Positions 16,919 to 26,196 of a stretch of DNA of 64,000 bases are shown in pieces. The notes beneath the pieces were generated by a model, which was not told the origin of the DNA, searched no databases, and was given only the letters and a program-made list of their open reading frames with translations. Numbering within the stretch: the stretch's first letter is position 1; each line of letters begins with the position of its first letter. This DNA is from Nocardia carnea NBRC 14403 (lineage in GTDB: Bacteria > Actinomycetota > Actinomycetes > Mycobacteriales > Mycobacteriaceae). Both the position numbers and the translations under genes were made by a program. The stretch covers positions 62,001 to 126,000 of the forward strand of contig NZ_BAFV01000022.1 in assembly GCF_000308515.1 (NCBI RefSeq), read 5' to 3'.

Positions 16919-16934
16919 CACACCGGTCGCGGGT

Positions 16935-18962
16935 TCAGCCGCCTAGAGCCTCGGCCAGGGCCGGATCGAGCACATCGGCGAGCGCGCGCCACGGCACGGT
17001 GATACTGATCAAACCCTTGTCCGGTGGGGCCACACTGTCTTCCTCGAAATGGATGGCCATGCCTTGATCGGTGGCCACCCAATGATGGAAGTTCTTGGTC
17101 CGCGGCTGGATTTCCCGGCGGTCGAAATCCGGGCCCGCCGCTGTCTCGGGCAGGCGTCGTTCCGCCTCGCCGGACAAGCGGGCCAGACCGGCATCCAGGT
17201 CCGGGAAGAGGTCACGCAGCGTGATCGGTTCGGCGGTGCCGGCATCGATCGTGATGGTGGCGAGCAGTTTCTTCGGTTCGCCGGACGGGGGATCGCTCTT
17301 GCGGACCGTCGTCAGCACAGCGCTCAGCACCCTGGGCCCGATATGCAGTGTGTTGGGCGGCCCGTTGGTCAGCTCGGACGAGACGGGGGCGTTGTCGATC
17401 TGATCCTGCAGCGCGGCGCGTACCGAATTGTTGAACCGATCCACCACGGCTGCCGTACCGCCACTCACCTGCGGTATCCGGACATTCCAGCTGACATCGC
17501 CGTTATCGCCCCGAACCTCGGCCGACGTCTCTGTGTAGCCGCCGGCGGGCACGGTGCCCGTGGCGGAGACCGGCGTGGACGTGCCGGGTGCGGAGGACAC
17601 GGAAGTACCGGTGTCGCTGCCCGGCGCCGTGGGGTCCGCCGTGCCCGGTACCTCCGATCCGGTGTTATCGCCGGCGACCACCGCGGTGGTCGCCAACGCC
17701 GCGGCGAATAGTACGGCGACGGCGCCGACGAGAACGGGTCGCTTTCGTACCCGTCGTCGACCGGTGTTTGCGGACGCGGCCGTGACCGAGCCCGCGGAGG
17801 TGAGCGACCGTGTGGCCGTAGGCAGACCCGGTGGCAGCGGGTCGTGGCGTGATCGCGATGCAGGGCCACCGGAATGTTCTGGGCGCGCGCCCGTGTGCGC
17901 GGGTGGGCCGGCGGCGGAGCTCGGTGGGGGGCCGGGCTGCCCGAGGGGCATGCCGGCTGTGGAGGAACCGGGGTGCCCGGCCTGTCGCGTGGAGGAGTCG
18001 TGGTACGGAGGTCGCGGGCCGGGAGCGGAGACCCTGGTCTCGGTTGTCGTAACGGCCGGGGACGACGGGGTCGGCGGGACAACCGGTTCCGGGCTGCCCG
18101 TACCGGACCCCTCGGCCGGATGCGGTGAATCGAGTGCGCGCAACGCCTCTTCGCTGAATGCGCGACACGAGTCGTAGCGGTCCGCGGGGTTCTTCGCCAG
18201 GGCCCGGTACAGCACCGCGTCGATGGCCGGCGGCAGCCCGGGAGCGCGCCGGGAGGCGGCCGGCGGTGGAGTGTTCAGGTGGGCGTTGACGATCGCCGCG
18301 GTACTGCTCACAGGGAACGGCTTCTCGCCGGTGAGCAGGACGAAGAGCGTGCAGCCCAAGGCATACACATCGGCACGGTGATCGACCGGGGCGGCGGTGA
18401 ACTGTTCGGGTGCCGCGTAGGACACGGTCGCGATCACATCGCCGGTCCGGGTCAGGTCCGTACCTTCGCGGGCGAGGCGGGCGATCCCGAAATCGGTGAG
18501 CAGGGCCCGTTCGCCGAACTCGCGGTCCGGGTCCGCGGTGACCAGGATATTCGCCGGTTTCACATCCCGGTGCAGCATCCCGTTGCGGTGGGCGTGATCC
18601 AGTCCGCGGGCGGCATCGTCGATGATATGCGCCGCCCGGCGCGGCCCGAGCTGCGGCGAACCGGCCAGCGCGGCGGCATCGATGCCCGGAACATATTCCA
18701 TGGCGATCCAGGGTTGCCCGCCGGTGACACCGCGATCGTGGACGGTGACGATATTCGGATGCCGCAACCGGGCCGCGAGCTCGGCCTCCCGATCGAACCG
18801 GCCACGGAACCCGGCGTCGGCCAGATGGTCGGCCGGTAGCAGTTTCAGCACATCCTGCCGGGGCAGCCGGGGATGTTCGGCGAGATAGACGATGCCCATC
18901 CCGCCGGCGCCGATCCGGCGCACGATCCGGTAGCCGGCGAATCTCGCCCCGGGTTGCAGCAT
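16935..18962 (-). CDS. receptor-type Ser/Thr protein kinase with extracellular RsiV-like domain
   Basis: 675 residues. The kinase domain (about 10-270) has GAGGMGIVY, the HRDVKPAN catalytic loop, DFG and APE, as in PknB/PknE/PknF-type kinases. A Pro/Ser-rich juxtamembrane segment follows, then a single TM (VLVGAVAVLFAAALATTAVVAG, about 415-437), a Thr/Gly/Ser-rich stalk, and an extracytoplasmic domain ending HFEEDSVAPPDKGLISITVPWRALADVL, which resembles DUF3298/RsiV. Convergent with the DUF1254 gene. It has no PASTA repeats, so it is not PknB itself; the ligand is unknown. Confidence 0.92.
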   Translation of the reverse strand: MLQPGARFAGYRIVRRIGAGGMGIVYLAEHPRLPRQDVLKLLPADHLADAGFRGRFDREAELAARLRHPNIVTVHDRGVTGGQPWIAMEYVPGIDAAALAGSPQLGPRRAAHIIDDAARGLDHAHRNGMLHRDVKPANILVTADPDREFGERALLTDFGIARLAREGTDLTRTGDVIATVSYAAPEQFTAAPVDHRADVYALGCTLFVLLTGEKPFPVSSTAAIVNAHLNTPPPAASRRAPGLPPAIDAVLYRALAKNPADRYDSCRAFSEEALRALDSPHPAEGSGTGSPEPVVPPTPSSPAVTTTETRVSAPGPRPPYHDSSTRQAGHPGSSTAGMPLGQPGPPPSSAAGPPAHTGARPEHSGGPASRSRHDPLPPGLPTATRSLTSAGSVTAASANTGRRRVRKRPVLVGAVAVLFAAALATTAVVAGDNTGSEVPGTADPTAPGSDTGTSVSSAPGTSTPVSATGTVPAGGYTETSAEVRGDNGDVSWNVRIPQVSGGTAAVVDRFNNSVRAALQDQIDNAPVSSELTNGPPNTLHIGPRVLSAVLTTVRKSDPPSGEPKKLLATITIDAGTAEPITLRDLFPDLDAGLARLSGEAERRLPETAAGPDFDRREIQPRTKNFHHWVATDQGMAIHFEEDSVAPPDKGLISITVPWRALADVLDPALAEALGG

Positions 18963-19021
18963 TGCCCGAGACTATCGCGGAACCTGTGGGCGCCGTGGGC
19001 CGGAGGAGTGCGGCGGGGCGG

Positions 19022-21052
19022 TCAGATATTCGCCCCCTTCTCGCGATTGCAGCCGCGGCACAGGATCTGGAGATTCGAGGCGCTGGTGGCGCCGCCGCGG
19101 CTGAGCGGGATGATGTGGTCGAATTCGAGGTAGTGGCTTTCGCCGCATTCCACACACTTTCCGCCGTCGCGCTGCCACACCTCGGCCTTGACCTCCTGCG
19201 GGATACTGCGAGAATCACGCTGTCCCGGTGCCAGTACGAGCCGTTTGGCGATGCGCAGCGCGCCTTCCAGCGCGGCGGCGAGGTACTCCGGATCGGCTAC
19301 AACGAAACTCGCCCCGCCCCGGGCCGAGGTGGCCGCGACGACGACCGTATCGAGTTCGGCCGCTACCGAAACGATCCGCGACCACGGGATCTCCACACCG
19401 GTCCCGGGCCCGACGAACCGTAGCTTCTTGGTGCTCAGGATCAACCGGCCGTCGGTGTGTTTCGGCCCGCGGGCCAGTTCCCGGATATGGGTCGCGCCGA
19501 TATCCAGGTAGACCAGTTCTTCGGCGTCCAGATGCAGGTCCGGGGTGCGGACGGACGGTAGATCGCCCTCACGCAGCCGGGACAGCGCCCGCCCGCGACC
19601 CATCCGGGCACGCAGATCGTCGATCAGCCGCCCCGCCAGCGACAGTTCGGTGATGGCATGTTCGACATCGTCGTATTCATCGGCCGAGATCTGGCCGTCG
19701 GCGAAGGCGAACGCGACCCGCCGTTCCACATACTGCAATGCCGCCGGTTCCAGTGCGGCCCGAGCAGCTGATTCGTCGATCCGTTGATAGCGCAGCGACG
19801 CCCACAGCGCCTCCCATTCCGCACCGCGCGGGCCCGCGGCCGCGAGTACCCGCGTGGCCCGGGTATGCCAGTGGATCAGGAACTCTTCGGTCTCCGCCGC
19901 GCACGCGGCACACGGGTGATGCCCGCCGAAGACCCGGCGGCGGCGCCGGGCGCCGCAGCGCGCGCAGTCGTGCGGATGGGGCCGGGCCGTCGGCCGGGTG
20001 TCGGCGGTCCACTGCTCGCCGTCCCACCAGCGCAGCACGGTCGGCTCGGTGGGGTCGCGGTACCAGTCGGCGCGACCCGAACCGGGCGGCGGCTCGACGG
20101 GGGTGGGTTCCGCCACGGTGAGCCGGCGCAGGGTGACGGTTCCCGGCGACCGGCGGGCGGACTGCGCGGTATCGAAGCGGTCCCACGGCGCGGTGGCCGC
20201 GGTACCGGAACCCGGCCGCTCGTCCAGCCGATAGTGCGCATTACCCGGATGAGCCTCGGCGACCGCGCGGGACCCGGCACCGGACGCCGGGCGCCGGCTA
20301 CTCGGCGCTTCGCGTGCGGACTCCGCGGTCGCGCCGTGCCGGCCGGACGGTATGTGGTCGCCGTGGCGGCGCGGTGTGTCGTCCGGGGAGCTCTGTGTTC
20401 TGGTGAGTACGGCAGTGCTCGAATCCCCAGCCGGGTCGTTCGCAGGCTCGGTACCGGGCGTGCGGCCGTTGGCACTGCCTGCCGGTGCGGCCCCGGCCGC
20501 CGGGCCGGGCCGGGACGCGGGCGGTGTACTGCTCGGGTCCGGTACGGCGGGCTTGTCGACCTGGATACCGAATTCGGTCACCAGGCCCTCCATTCCCGTG
20601 GCCCAGCCCTGGCCGACCGCGCGGAACCGCCACCCTCCGTCGCGGCGGTAGAACTCCCCGAACATCATGGCCGTCACCGGTTCCGAATCGGTGACGGCGA
20701 ATTCGGCGACAGGCCCGTCCACCGCATACACCGTGACGCGCAGATCCTCGATGCGGGTGAACTCGGTGTCCTCCAGCGACCCCGACACCACGATGCGGTC
20801 CACATCGGCTTCGGTACGCGGCAGCGACACACTGAGCCGCGCGGTCCCGGGTGCGGGATCCTGGTCGAGCGTGACCGCCTGGGACATATGCCGGGGCGCG
20901 TTGTAGAAGACCAGGTCCTTGTCGTCGCGGACCGCCCCGTCGCTGTCCAGTAGCAGGGCGTGCGCGTCCACCACATGTTCGGACCGCCAGGAAATCACCA
21001 CGGCCAGAAGAGATGTCGGTATCGGCGTATTGGCGCCCTTGCTGAGTTCCAT
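19022..21052 (-). CDS. TerD - zinc ribbon - HNH endonuclease fusion protein
   Basis: 676 residues from MELSKGANTPIPT, the classic TerD start. Layout: TerD domain (about 1-170, with DSDGAVRDDKDLVFYN and IVVSGSLEDTEF); a long Pro/Thr/Arg linker; a DUF2510-like motif (DWYRDPTEPTVLRWWDGEQWT, near 325); a Cys4 ribbon (CARCGAR...CAAC); a helical region; a PH/GRAM-like segment (GRLILSTKKLRFVGPGTGVEIPWSRI); and a C-terminal HNH nuclease with CVECGESHYLEFDHIIPLSRGG and CRGCNREKG. TerD proteins belong to Ca2+-dependent stress systems; here the fold is tied to a nuclease. Unknown biological role. Confidence 0.9.
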   Translation of the reverse strand: MELSKGANTPIPTSLLAVVISWRSEHVVDAHALLLDSDGAVRDDKDLVFYNAPRHMSQAVTLDQDPAPGTARLSVSLPRTEADVDRIVVSGSLEDTEFTRIEDLRVTVYAVDGPVAEFAVTDSEPVTAMMFGEFYRRDGGWRFRAVGQGWATGMEGLVTEFGIQVDKPAVPDPSSTPPASRPGPAAGAAPAGSANGRTPGTEPANDPAGDSSTAVLTRTQSSPDDTPRRHGDHIPSGRHGATAESAREAPSSRRPASGAGSRAVAEAHPGNAHYRLDERPGSGTAATAPWDRFDTAQSARRSPGTVTLRRLTVAEPTPVEPPPGSGRADWYRDPTEPTVLRWWDGEQWTADTRPTARPHPHDCARCGARRRRRVFGGHHPCAACAAETEEFLIHWHTRATRVLAAAGPRGAEWEALWASLRYQRIDESAARAALEPAALQYVERRVAFAFADGQISADEYDDVEHAITELSLAGRLIDDLRARMGRGRALSRLREGDLPSVRTPDLHLDAEELVYLDIGATHIRELARGPKHTDGRLILSTKKLRFVGPGTGVEIPWSRIVSVAAELDTVVVAATSARGGASFVVADPEYLAAALEGALRIAKRLVLAPGQRDSRSIPQEVKAEVWQRDGGKCVECGESHYLEFDHIIPLSRGGATSASNLQILCRGCNREKGANI

Positions 21053-21140
21053 CGTCGTCGCACTATGCCATGTGCGCCCGACACGCCCGCAGGCGCGCAG
21101 GTCATGGCATTGTCCGGGGTGGATGCGGCAGAGTTGTCCC

Positions 21141-21641
21141 ATGGCCGATCCGGGACAGCCGGGGAGCGGGAAGGCGGCGAACCGGCCGGGAGCGCGCCGG
21201 GTGCCCTCACCCGCCGATGTGCTGGCCGCGGCGCAGTCGGCGGTCGATGCGGCGCAGTCCGCGGCGGGGCAGGCCTTGGAGGCCGCGCAGCTCACCGCCG
21301 GTCAGGCGTTCGATACGGCGGTGCGGTTACCGCCGGCCTCGGCGCAACTGGCCGCCCAGCTACCCGATCTGCTGGACAACCTGTCCAGCGCCATAGACCG
21401 CCTCAATGCCACGGTCGACCGGCTCGACCGCACGCTGGCCCTCGCCGACCCCGCCTTCGCGGCCTACGACCGGTTGCTGCCCCGGCTGGAGGCGTTGATC
21501 GCGCTGGGCGAGGATCTGTTCGGCGCACTGTCACGGTTACCGGGGGTCGGTCGTATCGGCCGGATGGCCGGTCTCGGTGCGTCGCCGGAACCCGAGCCCG
21601 AACCCGAACCACCTCGGAAGCGGCCGCGGCGGAAGTCCTGA
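21141..21641 (+). CDS. hypothetical coiled-coil-prone protein with basic tail
   Basis: 166 residues from MADPGQPGSGKAANRPG. Ala/Gln-rich amphipathic helix with heptad-like repeats (ADVLAAAQSAVDAAQSAAGQALEAAQ), then DNLSSAIDRLNATVDRLDRTLALADP, and a tail alternating Pro-Glu followed by PPRKRPRRKS. No family recognised. It is divergent from the TerD-HNH gene, 88 bp between starts, so the two may share control. Confidence 0.65.
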   Translation: MADPGQPGSGKAANRPGARRVPSPADVLAAAQSAVDAAQSAAGQALEAAQLTAGQAFDTAVRLPPASAQLAAQLPDLLDNLSSAIDRLNATVDRLDRTLALADPAFAAYDRLLPRLEALIALGEDLFGALSRLPGVGRIGRMAGLGASPEPEPEPEPPRKRPRRKS

Positions 21642-21675
21642 TCGGCGGCCGGTACGTCGGTGGCAGTCGATACGT

Positions 21676-22059
21676 TCAGTGGCGGTCGAGGGCCCGGCCG
21701 TTGTAGGGGGTGTCGAACGTGGTGCGGTCGTGTACCGGCCGGACCAGCACATCGTCGTCTTCGAAGGTGATCTGGGCGTTGCGTTCGGCGCTGAGCAGGG
21801 TCAGCACCAGCCGGTCCGCGACCCGCTGCGCGGCCTCTCCGTCCGGATAGCGGCCCAGCACCCGGGCGCTCGGCCCGACGGTGCCGTTGCCCCGGTCGTA
21901 ATCCCAGTTCCCGCTGCCGGTGGCCACCGCGAGCCGGGCGATGACTTCCGTCGCGCCCGGACCGTCGTTCGGTGCGCGCACCGTTTCGATACCGATTTCG
22001 ATGATCTGGTCGGCCCGAAGCCAGTCCCCACCATGCGTTTTCACCCAGAGCTGTGCCAT
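21676..22059 (-). CDS. hypothetical protein
   Basis: 127 residues beginning MAQLWVKTHGGDWLRADQI. Mixed alpha/beta composition with no TM or signal. GDWLRADQIIEIGIE and RVADRLVLTLLSAERN look like ordinary soluble-protein segments. I do not recognise the family. It lies between the hypothetical at 21141 and pabB, 68 bp from the pabB stop, and may be cotranscribed with pabB. Confidence 0.65.
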   Translation of the reverse strand: MAQLWVKTHGGDWLRADQIIEIGIETVRAPNDGPGATEVIARLAVATGSGNWDYDRGNGTVGPSARVLGRYPDGEAAQRVADRLVLTLLSAERNAQITFEDDDVLVRPVHDRTTFDTPYNGRALDRH

Positions 22060-22127
22060 CGCTCCATTGTTGCGCTGTTCGTGCGATCGAGCCGGGTGTT
22101 CTTCCGGACCCGGCCGCACGGAACGGC

Positions 22128-23633
22128 TCAGATACCCGCCGGGATATCGCGCGACGGCCGGCGCCGCCCGGCTTCGACCGCGGATACGGCCCGGTACACG
22201 GCCCGGGCTTTGAGCAGCATTTCGTCGTATTCGTCGGCGGCCACGGAATCCAGTACGATCGCGCCGCCCGTACCGATCTGCCAGCGGCCGCTGTGGCGGA
22301 CGGCGGTACGGATCACGATATTGAGATCGGCGGTCCCGCTCAGCCCCAGGAACCCGATGGTGCCCGAATAGACCCCGCGCGCACGGGTTTCCAGACCGTC
22401 GATGATCTCCATGGTGCGGATCTTCGGCGCGCCGGTCATCGAACCTCCGGGGAAACACGCGCGCAGGCAATCGATGACATCGGTATCGGTGCGCAGCTTC
22501 CCGCGCACGGTCGAAACGAGTTGGTGCAGAGTCGAATAGGTTTCGGTGACCAGTAGATCCCGCACCCTGACACTGCCGATCTCACAGACTCGGCCCAGAT
22601 CGTTGCGCAGTAGATCGACGATCATCACGTTCTCCGCCCGGGTTTTCGGATCCTCGGTGAGGGCGCGGCGCAGCCTTTCGTCCACGGCCGGGTCGGGGTC
22701 GCGGCGGGCGGTGCCCTTGATCGGTTTCGTTTCGACCGTGCGGGTGCGGTCGACCTTCAGGAAACGTTCGGGGGAGGAGCAGGCGATTTCCAGATCGTCG
22801 AATCGCAGGTAGGCCGAATACGGTGCGGGATTGGCGCGGCGCAGGACCCGATAGGTGTCGAGGCCGCCGGCGGCGGCGGGCAGGGTGAGCTGGTCGGTGA
22901 GGGTGATCTCGTACGATTCCCCGGCTCGCAGCGCGGCTTGACAGGCCGCGATATCGCGCAGGTACTGTCCGTGGCCGCGGACGAGGAGAGCTTCGGCCGT
23001 GGATCCGACGGGATCGGAGCCCGCCGCGGAGTGGGCGGGGTCGGGGTCGAGGGGTTCGGGATTCGTCCAGGTGGGTAACTGCTGCAGCGCCGCGGCCGTA
23101 CTTCCCAGCCAGCTCTCGGAATCTTGCCGCGCCGTTTCTCCGGGGCCCGTGAGTGCCACCAGATGAGTCCGGCCCGCGAGATGATCGACGACCACCAGCC
23201 GATCCGCGAAGATCCACTGGGCATCGGGAGTGGTCGCGCGGTGTGCGGCCGTACCGCCGCAATCGGCCTTCACCTCGTAGCCCAGGTAGCCGACGTAGCC
23301 CCCGGCGAAATCGAACGGCAGTTGTGCGGGCAGCGGTAGGAACCGGCGGCGCAGCATGTTGGCCAGGTAGTCCAGGACGGAGCCCGGTTGGCGCCGGACC
23401 CGGCCTCCGGGGCCGGTGACGGTGACGAACCCGCTGCCGACCCGGTACCGCACCACTTCGGCCAGTGGTCCGGTGGCGTCGCCGAGGAACGAGAACCGGT
23501 CCAGTCCCGGTTCCACATGTTCGCTGTCCAGCCAGAACGCGGTGGCCGAGGTGCCGTAGAGGTGCAGGAACGCCGCCTCGGTGTCGACGGCGCGTTCGAG
23601 CATCCGGTGCTGGACGGTCACGGGATCGGACAT
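22128..23633 (-). CDS. pabB: aminodeoxychorismate synthase component I
   Basis: 501 residues of the TrpE/PabB/MenF family. The motif PIKGTARR contains the lysine that distinguishes PabB (4-amino-4-deoxychorismate synthesis) from anthranilate synthase (PIAGT). Other blocks are SYEITLTDQL, RFLKVDRTRTVETKPIKG, HQLVSTVRGKL, CFPGGSMTGAPKIR and the C-terminal GTGGAIVLDSVAADEYDEM. Role: amination of chorismate with ammonia from PabA for p-aminobenzoate and folate. PabA and PabC are not in the window. Confidence 0.93.
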   Translation of the reverse strand: MSDPVTVQHRMLERAVDTEAAFLHLYGTSATAFWLDSEHVEPGLDRFSFLGDATGPLAEVVRYRVGSGFVTVTGPGGRVRRQPGSVLDYLANMLRRRFLPLPAQLPFDFAGGYVGYLGYEVKADCGGTAAHRATTPDAQWIFADRLVVVDHLAGRTHLVALTGPGETARQDSESWLGSTAAALQQLPTWTNPEPLDPDPAHSAAGSDPVGSTAEALLVRGHGQYLRDIAACQAALRAGESYEITLTDQLTLPAAAGGLDTYRVLRRANPAPYSAYLRFDDLEIACSSPERFLKVDRTRTVETKPIKGTARRDPDPAVDERLRRALTEDPKTRAENVMIVDLLRNDLGRVCEIGSVRVRDLLVTETYSTLHQLVSTVRGKLRTDTDVIDCLRACFPGGSMTGAPKIRTMEIIDGLETRARGVYSGTIGFLGLSGTADLNIVIRTAVRHSGRWQIGTGGAIVLDSVAADEYDEMLLKARAVYRAVSAVEAGRRRPSRDIPAGI

Positions 23634-23711
23634 GGTGGTCCGAATCTACGCCGAGCGGGTGTCCCAAACTGTTGTCGGTTGCCTGCAGTTGTGCGGGCGA
23701 GGTGGGGCACA

Positions 23712-24776
23712 ATGTCACGCATGTCTGTTGCGCAGCCGGTAGGCGTGGATCGGGAACACGTCGACTTCACCGTGGTCGGGAACTGGATGGATGAGCGCGG
23801 GCTCACCGGTGGAGAGTTCCGGGAGGTGAAGGCCCTGGGTGGGGGCACCCAGAACATCATGCTGCGGTTCACCCGCGGCGATCGCGACTATGTGCTCCGC
23901 CGCGGGCCGGCCCATCTGCGCCCCAAGAGCAACGAGGTCATCCGGCGGGAGGCGCGATTGCTGGGCGCGCTGTCCGGTACCGATGTGCGGGCGCCCCGGG
24001 TGATCGCCGCCGAACTGGACGAATCGGTTCTGGGCGCGGTGTTCTACCTGATGGAACCGATCGAGGGATACAACCCGCAGACCGAACTACCGGCCGAATT
24101 CGCCGGCGACCCTGCCGCCCGGCACGCCATGGGATTGTCCGCGGTGGAGGCCATCGCCCGCTTGGGCGCGCTCGACTACCAGGCGCTCGGGTTGTCCGAT
24201 TACGGCAAACCGGAGGGCTTTCTGGAGCGGCAGGTCGGCCGGTGGATGCACGAACTCGACTCGTATTCGGCCAACGAGGGCTACCCGGGCCCGCAGATCC
24301 CGGGCCTGAACGAGGTAGCCGATTGGCTGGAGCGCAACCGTCCCGCCACCTGGACGCCCGGCATCCTGCACGGCGACTGCCATCTCGCCAACATCATGTT
24401 CTCCTATGAACGCCCCGAGGTGGCGGCGCTGGTGGACTGGGAGATGTCGACCATCGGCGATCCGCTGCTGGATCTCGGCTGGCAGATCGCCACCCGGCCG
24501 GAACCGGGCACTTCCGGCGCCGCGCTCATCGGCAAACTGGGGGAGGCCGGCGGGCTGCCGTCGAGTGCGGAGATGATCGCGCACTACGGGAAATTCTCCG
24601 ATCGCGACCTGAGCGCGGTCACCTGGTACACCGTGCTGGCCTGTTTCAAGCTCGGCATCGTGCTGGAGGGGACCTACGCGCGGGCCTTCGCCGGTAAGGC
24701 GCCCAAGAAGGTGGGCGATTTCCTGCATGCGAACACTCTGGAGCTGTTCGCGCAGGCGCGCGGTCTCCTGGAGTAG
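23712..24776 (+). CDS. APH-family phosphotransferase (acyl-CoA dehydrogenase-associated kinase-like)
   Basis: 354 residues with a kinase-like fold. The Brenner motif LHGDCHLANIMF and the metal motif LVDWEMSTIGDPLLDLGW match the phosphotransferase family related to the N-terminal domain of ACAD10/11, proposed to phosphorylate hydroxyacyl-CoA substrates. N-terminal GGGTQNIMLRF is the nucleotide loop region. AGGTGG lies six bases before ATG 23712; ATG 23721 is an alternative. Divergent from pabB. A role in lipid catabolism is inferred. Confidence 0.85.
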   Translation: MSRMSVAQPVGVDREHVDFTVVGNWMDERGLTGGEFREVKALGGGTQNIMLRFTRGDRDYVLRRGPAHLRPKSNEVIRREARLLGALSGTDVRAPRVIAAELDESVLGAVFYLMEPIEGYNPQTELPAEFAGDPAARHAMGLSAVEAIARLGALDYQALGLSDYGKPEGFLERQVGRWMHELDSYSANEGYPGPQIPGLNEVADWLERNRPATWTPGILHGDCHLANIMFSYERPEVAALVDWEMSTIGDPLLDLGWQIATRPEPGTSGAALIGKLGEAGGLPSSAEMIAHYGKFSDRDLSAVTWYTVLACFKLGIVLEGTYARAFAGKAPKKVGDFLHANTLELFAQARGLLE

Positions 24777-24989
24777 GAACAAGTTTCACTCTTAGGTGCC
24801 GATGGCGGCTCCCGGTTGTGCTCGGGGGTCGCCGTCGTGTTTCCGGCCGCGGTGGCGTGCGGACGGCGGATCTTGCGGTATCGACGGTGGAAGCGGACGA
24901 TTCGAGTGTATTCTCCGCCGCGTATGCCGCCTCGGCGGGGCAATGTGGTCGATCGACCAGTTGTCCGCGGAAATTCTTTGCCAACCCAC

Positions 24990-25003
24990 TAGAACGTGTT
25001 CCA
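24990..25003. promoter_or_regulatory. KstR-type operator upstream of alcohol dehydrogenase gene
   Basis: TAGAACGTGTTCCA matches TnnAACnnGTTnnA completely and ends 62 bp before ATG 25066. It shares the 11-mer TAGAACGTGTT with the site at 9617. Confidence 0.65.
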
Positions 25004-25065
25004 GTTCGTATCGTAGTGTGGAGGCTGTCACATGAAAGCCCGCGCATGCGAGAGGTCGGACACGA

Positions 25066-26196
25066 ATGAAGACGAAGGGCGCGATCCTGTGGGGGATCGA
25101 CGAGCCGTGGTCCGTCGAGGAAATCGAACTCGGCGACCCCCGTGGCGGCGAGGTGCAGATCCGGATGGAAACCGCCGGTATGTGCCATTCGGACCACCAT
25201 ATGGTCACCGGTGCCACCCCGATGCCGTCGTTCCCGGCGATGGGCGGCCACGAAGGCGCGGGCGTCATCACCAAACTGGGCCCCAACACGCCACCCGATC
25301 TCGCCGTCGGCGATCACGTGGTGCTGTCGTTCATCCCGGCCTGTGGCCGCTGTCCGGCCTGCGTATCCGGGAATATGGCCCTGTGCGATCTGGGTATGGG
25401 TCTGCTCTCCGGGCAGTCGGTCAGCGACGGTAGCTACCGCATCCAGGCCCGCGGCAAGGACGTCATCCCGATGTGCCTGCTCGGGACGTTCTCCCCGTAC
25501 ATGACGGTGCATCACACCTCGGTGGTCAAGATCGACCCCGAGATCCCGTTCGAGGTCGCCTGCCTCGTCGGCTGCGGTGTGCCCACGGGTTTCGGTTCCT
25601 CCACCCACGTCGCCAACGTCATGCCGGGGGAGACCGCGGCCATCGTCGGCGTCGGCGGTGTCGGGATGAGCGCGCTGCAGGGCGCGGTGCTCTCCGGGGC
25701 GCGGAAGGTCGTCGCCATCGACCCGAACCCGTGGAAACGGGAACAGGCCATCAAGTTCGGCGCCACCCACGCCTACGCGAGCATGGCCGAGGCCATCGCC
25801 CCGCTGATGGAGGTCACCGAGGGCCGGATGGCGGACAAGGTCATCCTCACCATGGGTGAGATGGAAGGCTCCTACATCGAAGAGGGCCTCATCCTCACCG
25901 CGAAGGCCGGCACCCTGGTGGTCACGTCCATGGGTCGGATGGATGCCTTCGACGTGAAGATGAACAACTTCCTGCTCTGCATGCTGCAGAAGACGGTCAA
26001 GGGCTGCATCTTCGGCGGCGGCAACGCCCGCCAGGATGTTCCGAAGCTGCTCTCGCTGTACAAGTCGGGCCAGCTGAACCTGGACGATATGGTCACCCGC
26101 AGCTACGCGCTGGAGGACATCAACCAGGGCTACAAGGACATGCTGGACGGCAAGAACATTCGCGGCATCATCAAGTACACCGACGCCGATCGCTGA
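25066..26196 (+). CDS. NDMA-dependent (mycofactocin-type) Zn alcohol dehydrogenase
   Basis: 376-residue medium-chain Zn alcohol dehydrogenase. The catalytic-zinc Cys (AGMCHSDHH) and His (GGHEGAGVI), the structural-zinc Cys cluster (CGRCPACVSGNMALC) and a Rossmann motif (GVGGVGMSALQGAV) are all present. Length and sequence match the N,N-dimethyl-4-nitrosoaniline-dependent group, whose cofactor is tightly bound and recycled by mycofactocin. No mft genes are in the window. A KstR-type box lies upstream. Confidence 0.9.
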   Translation: MKTKGAILWGIDEPWSVEEIELGDPRGGEVQIRMETAGMCHSDHHMVTGATPMPSFPAMGGHEGAGVITKLGPNTPPDLAVGDHVVLSFIPACGRCPACVSGNMALCDLGMGLLSGQSVSDGSYRIQARGKDVIPMCLLGTFSPYMTVHHTSVVKIDPEIPFEVACLVGCGVPTGFGSSTHVANVMPGETAAIVGVGGVGMSALQGAVLSGARKVVAIDPNPWKREQAIKFGATHAYASMAEAIAPLMEVTEGRMADKVILTMGEMEGSYIEEGLILTAKAGTLVVTSMGRMDAFDVKMNNFLLCMLQKTVKGCIFGGGNARQDVPKLLSLYKSGQLNLDDMVTRSYALEDINQGYKDMLDGKNIRGIIKYTDADR

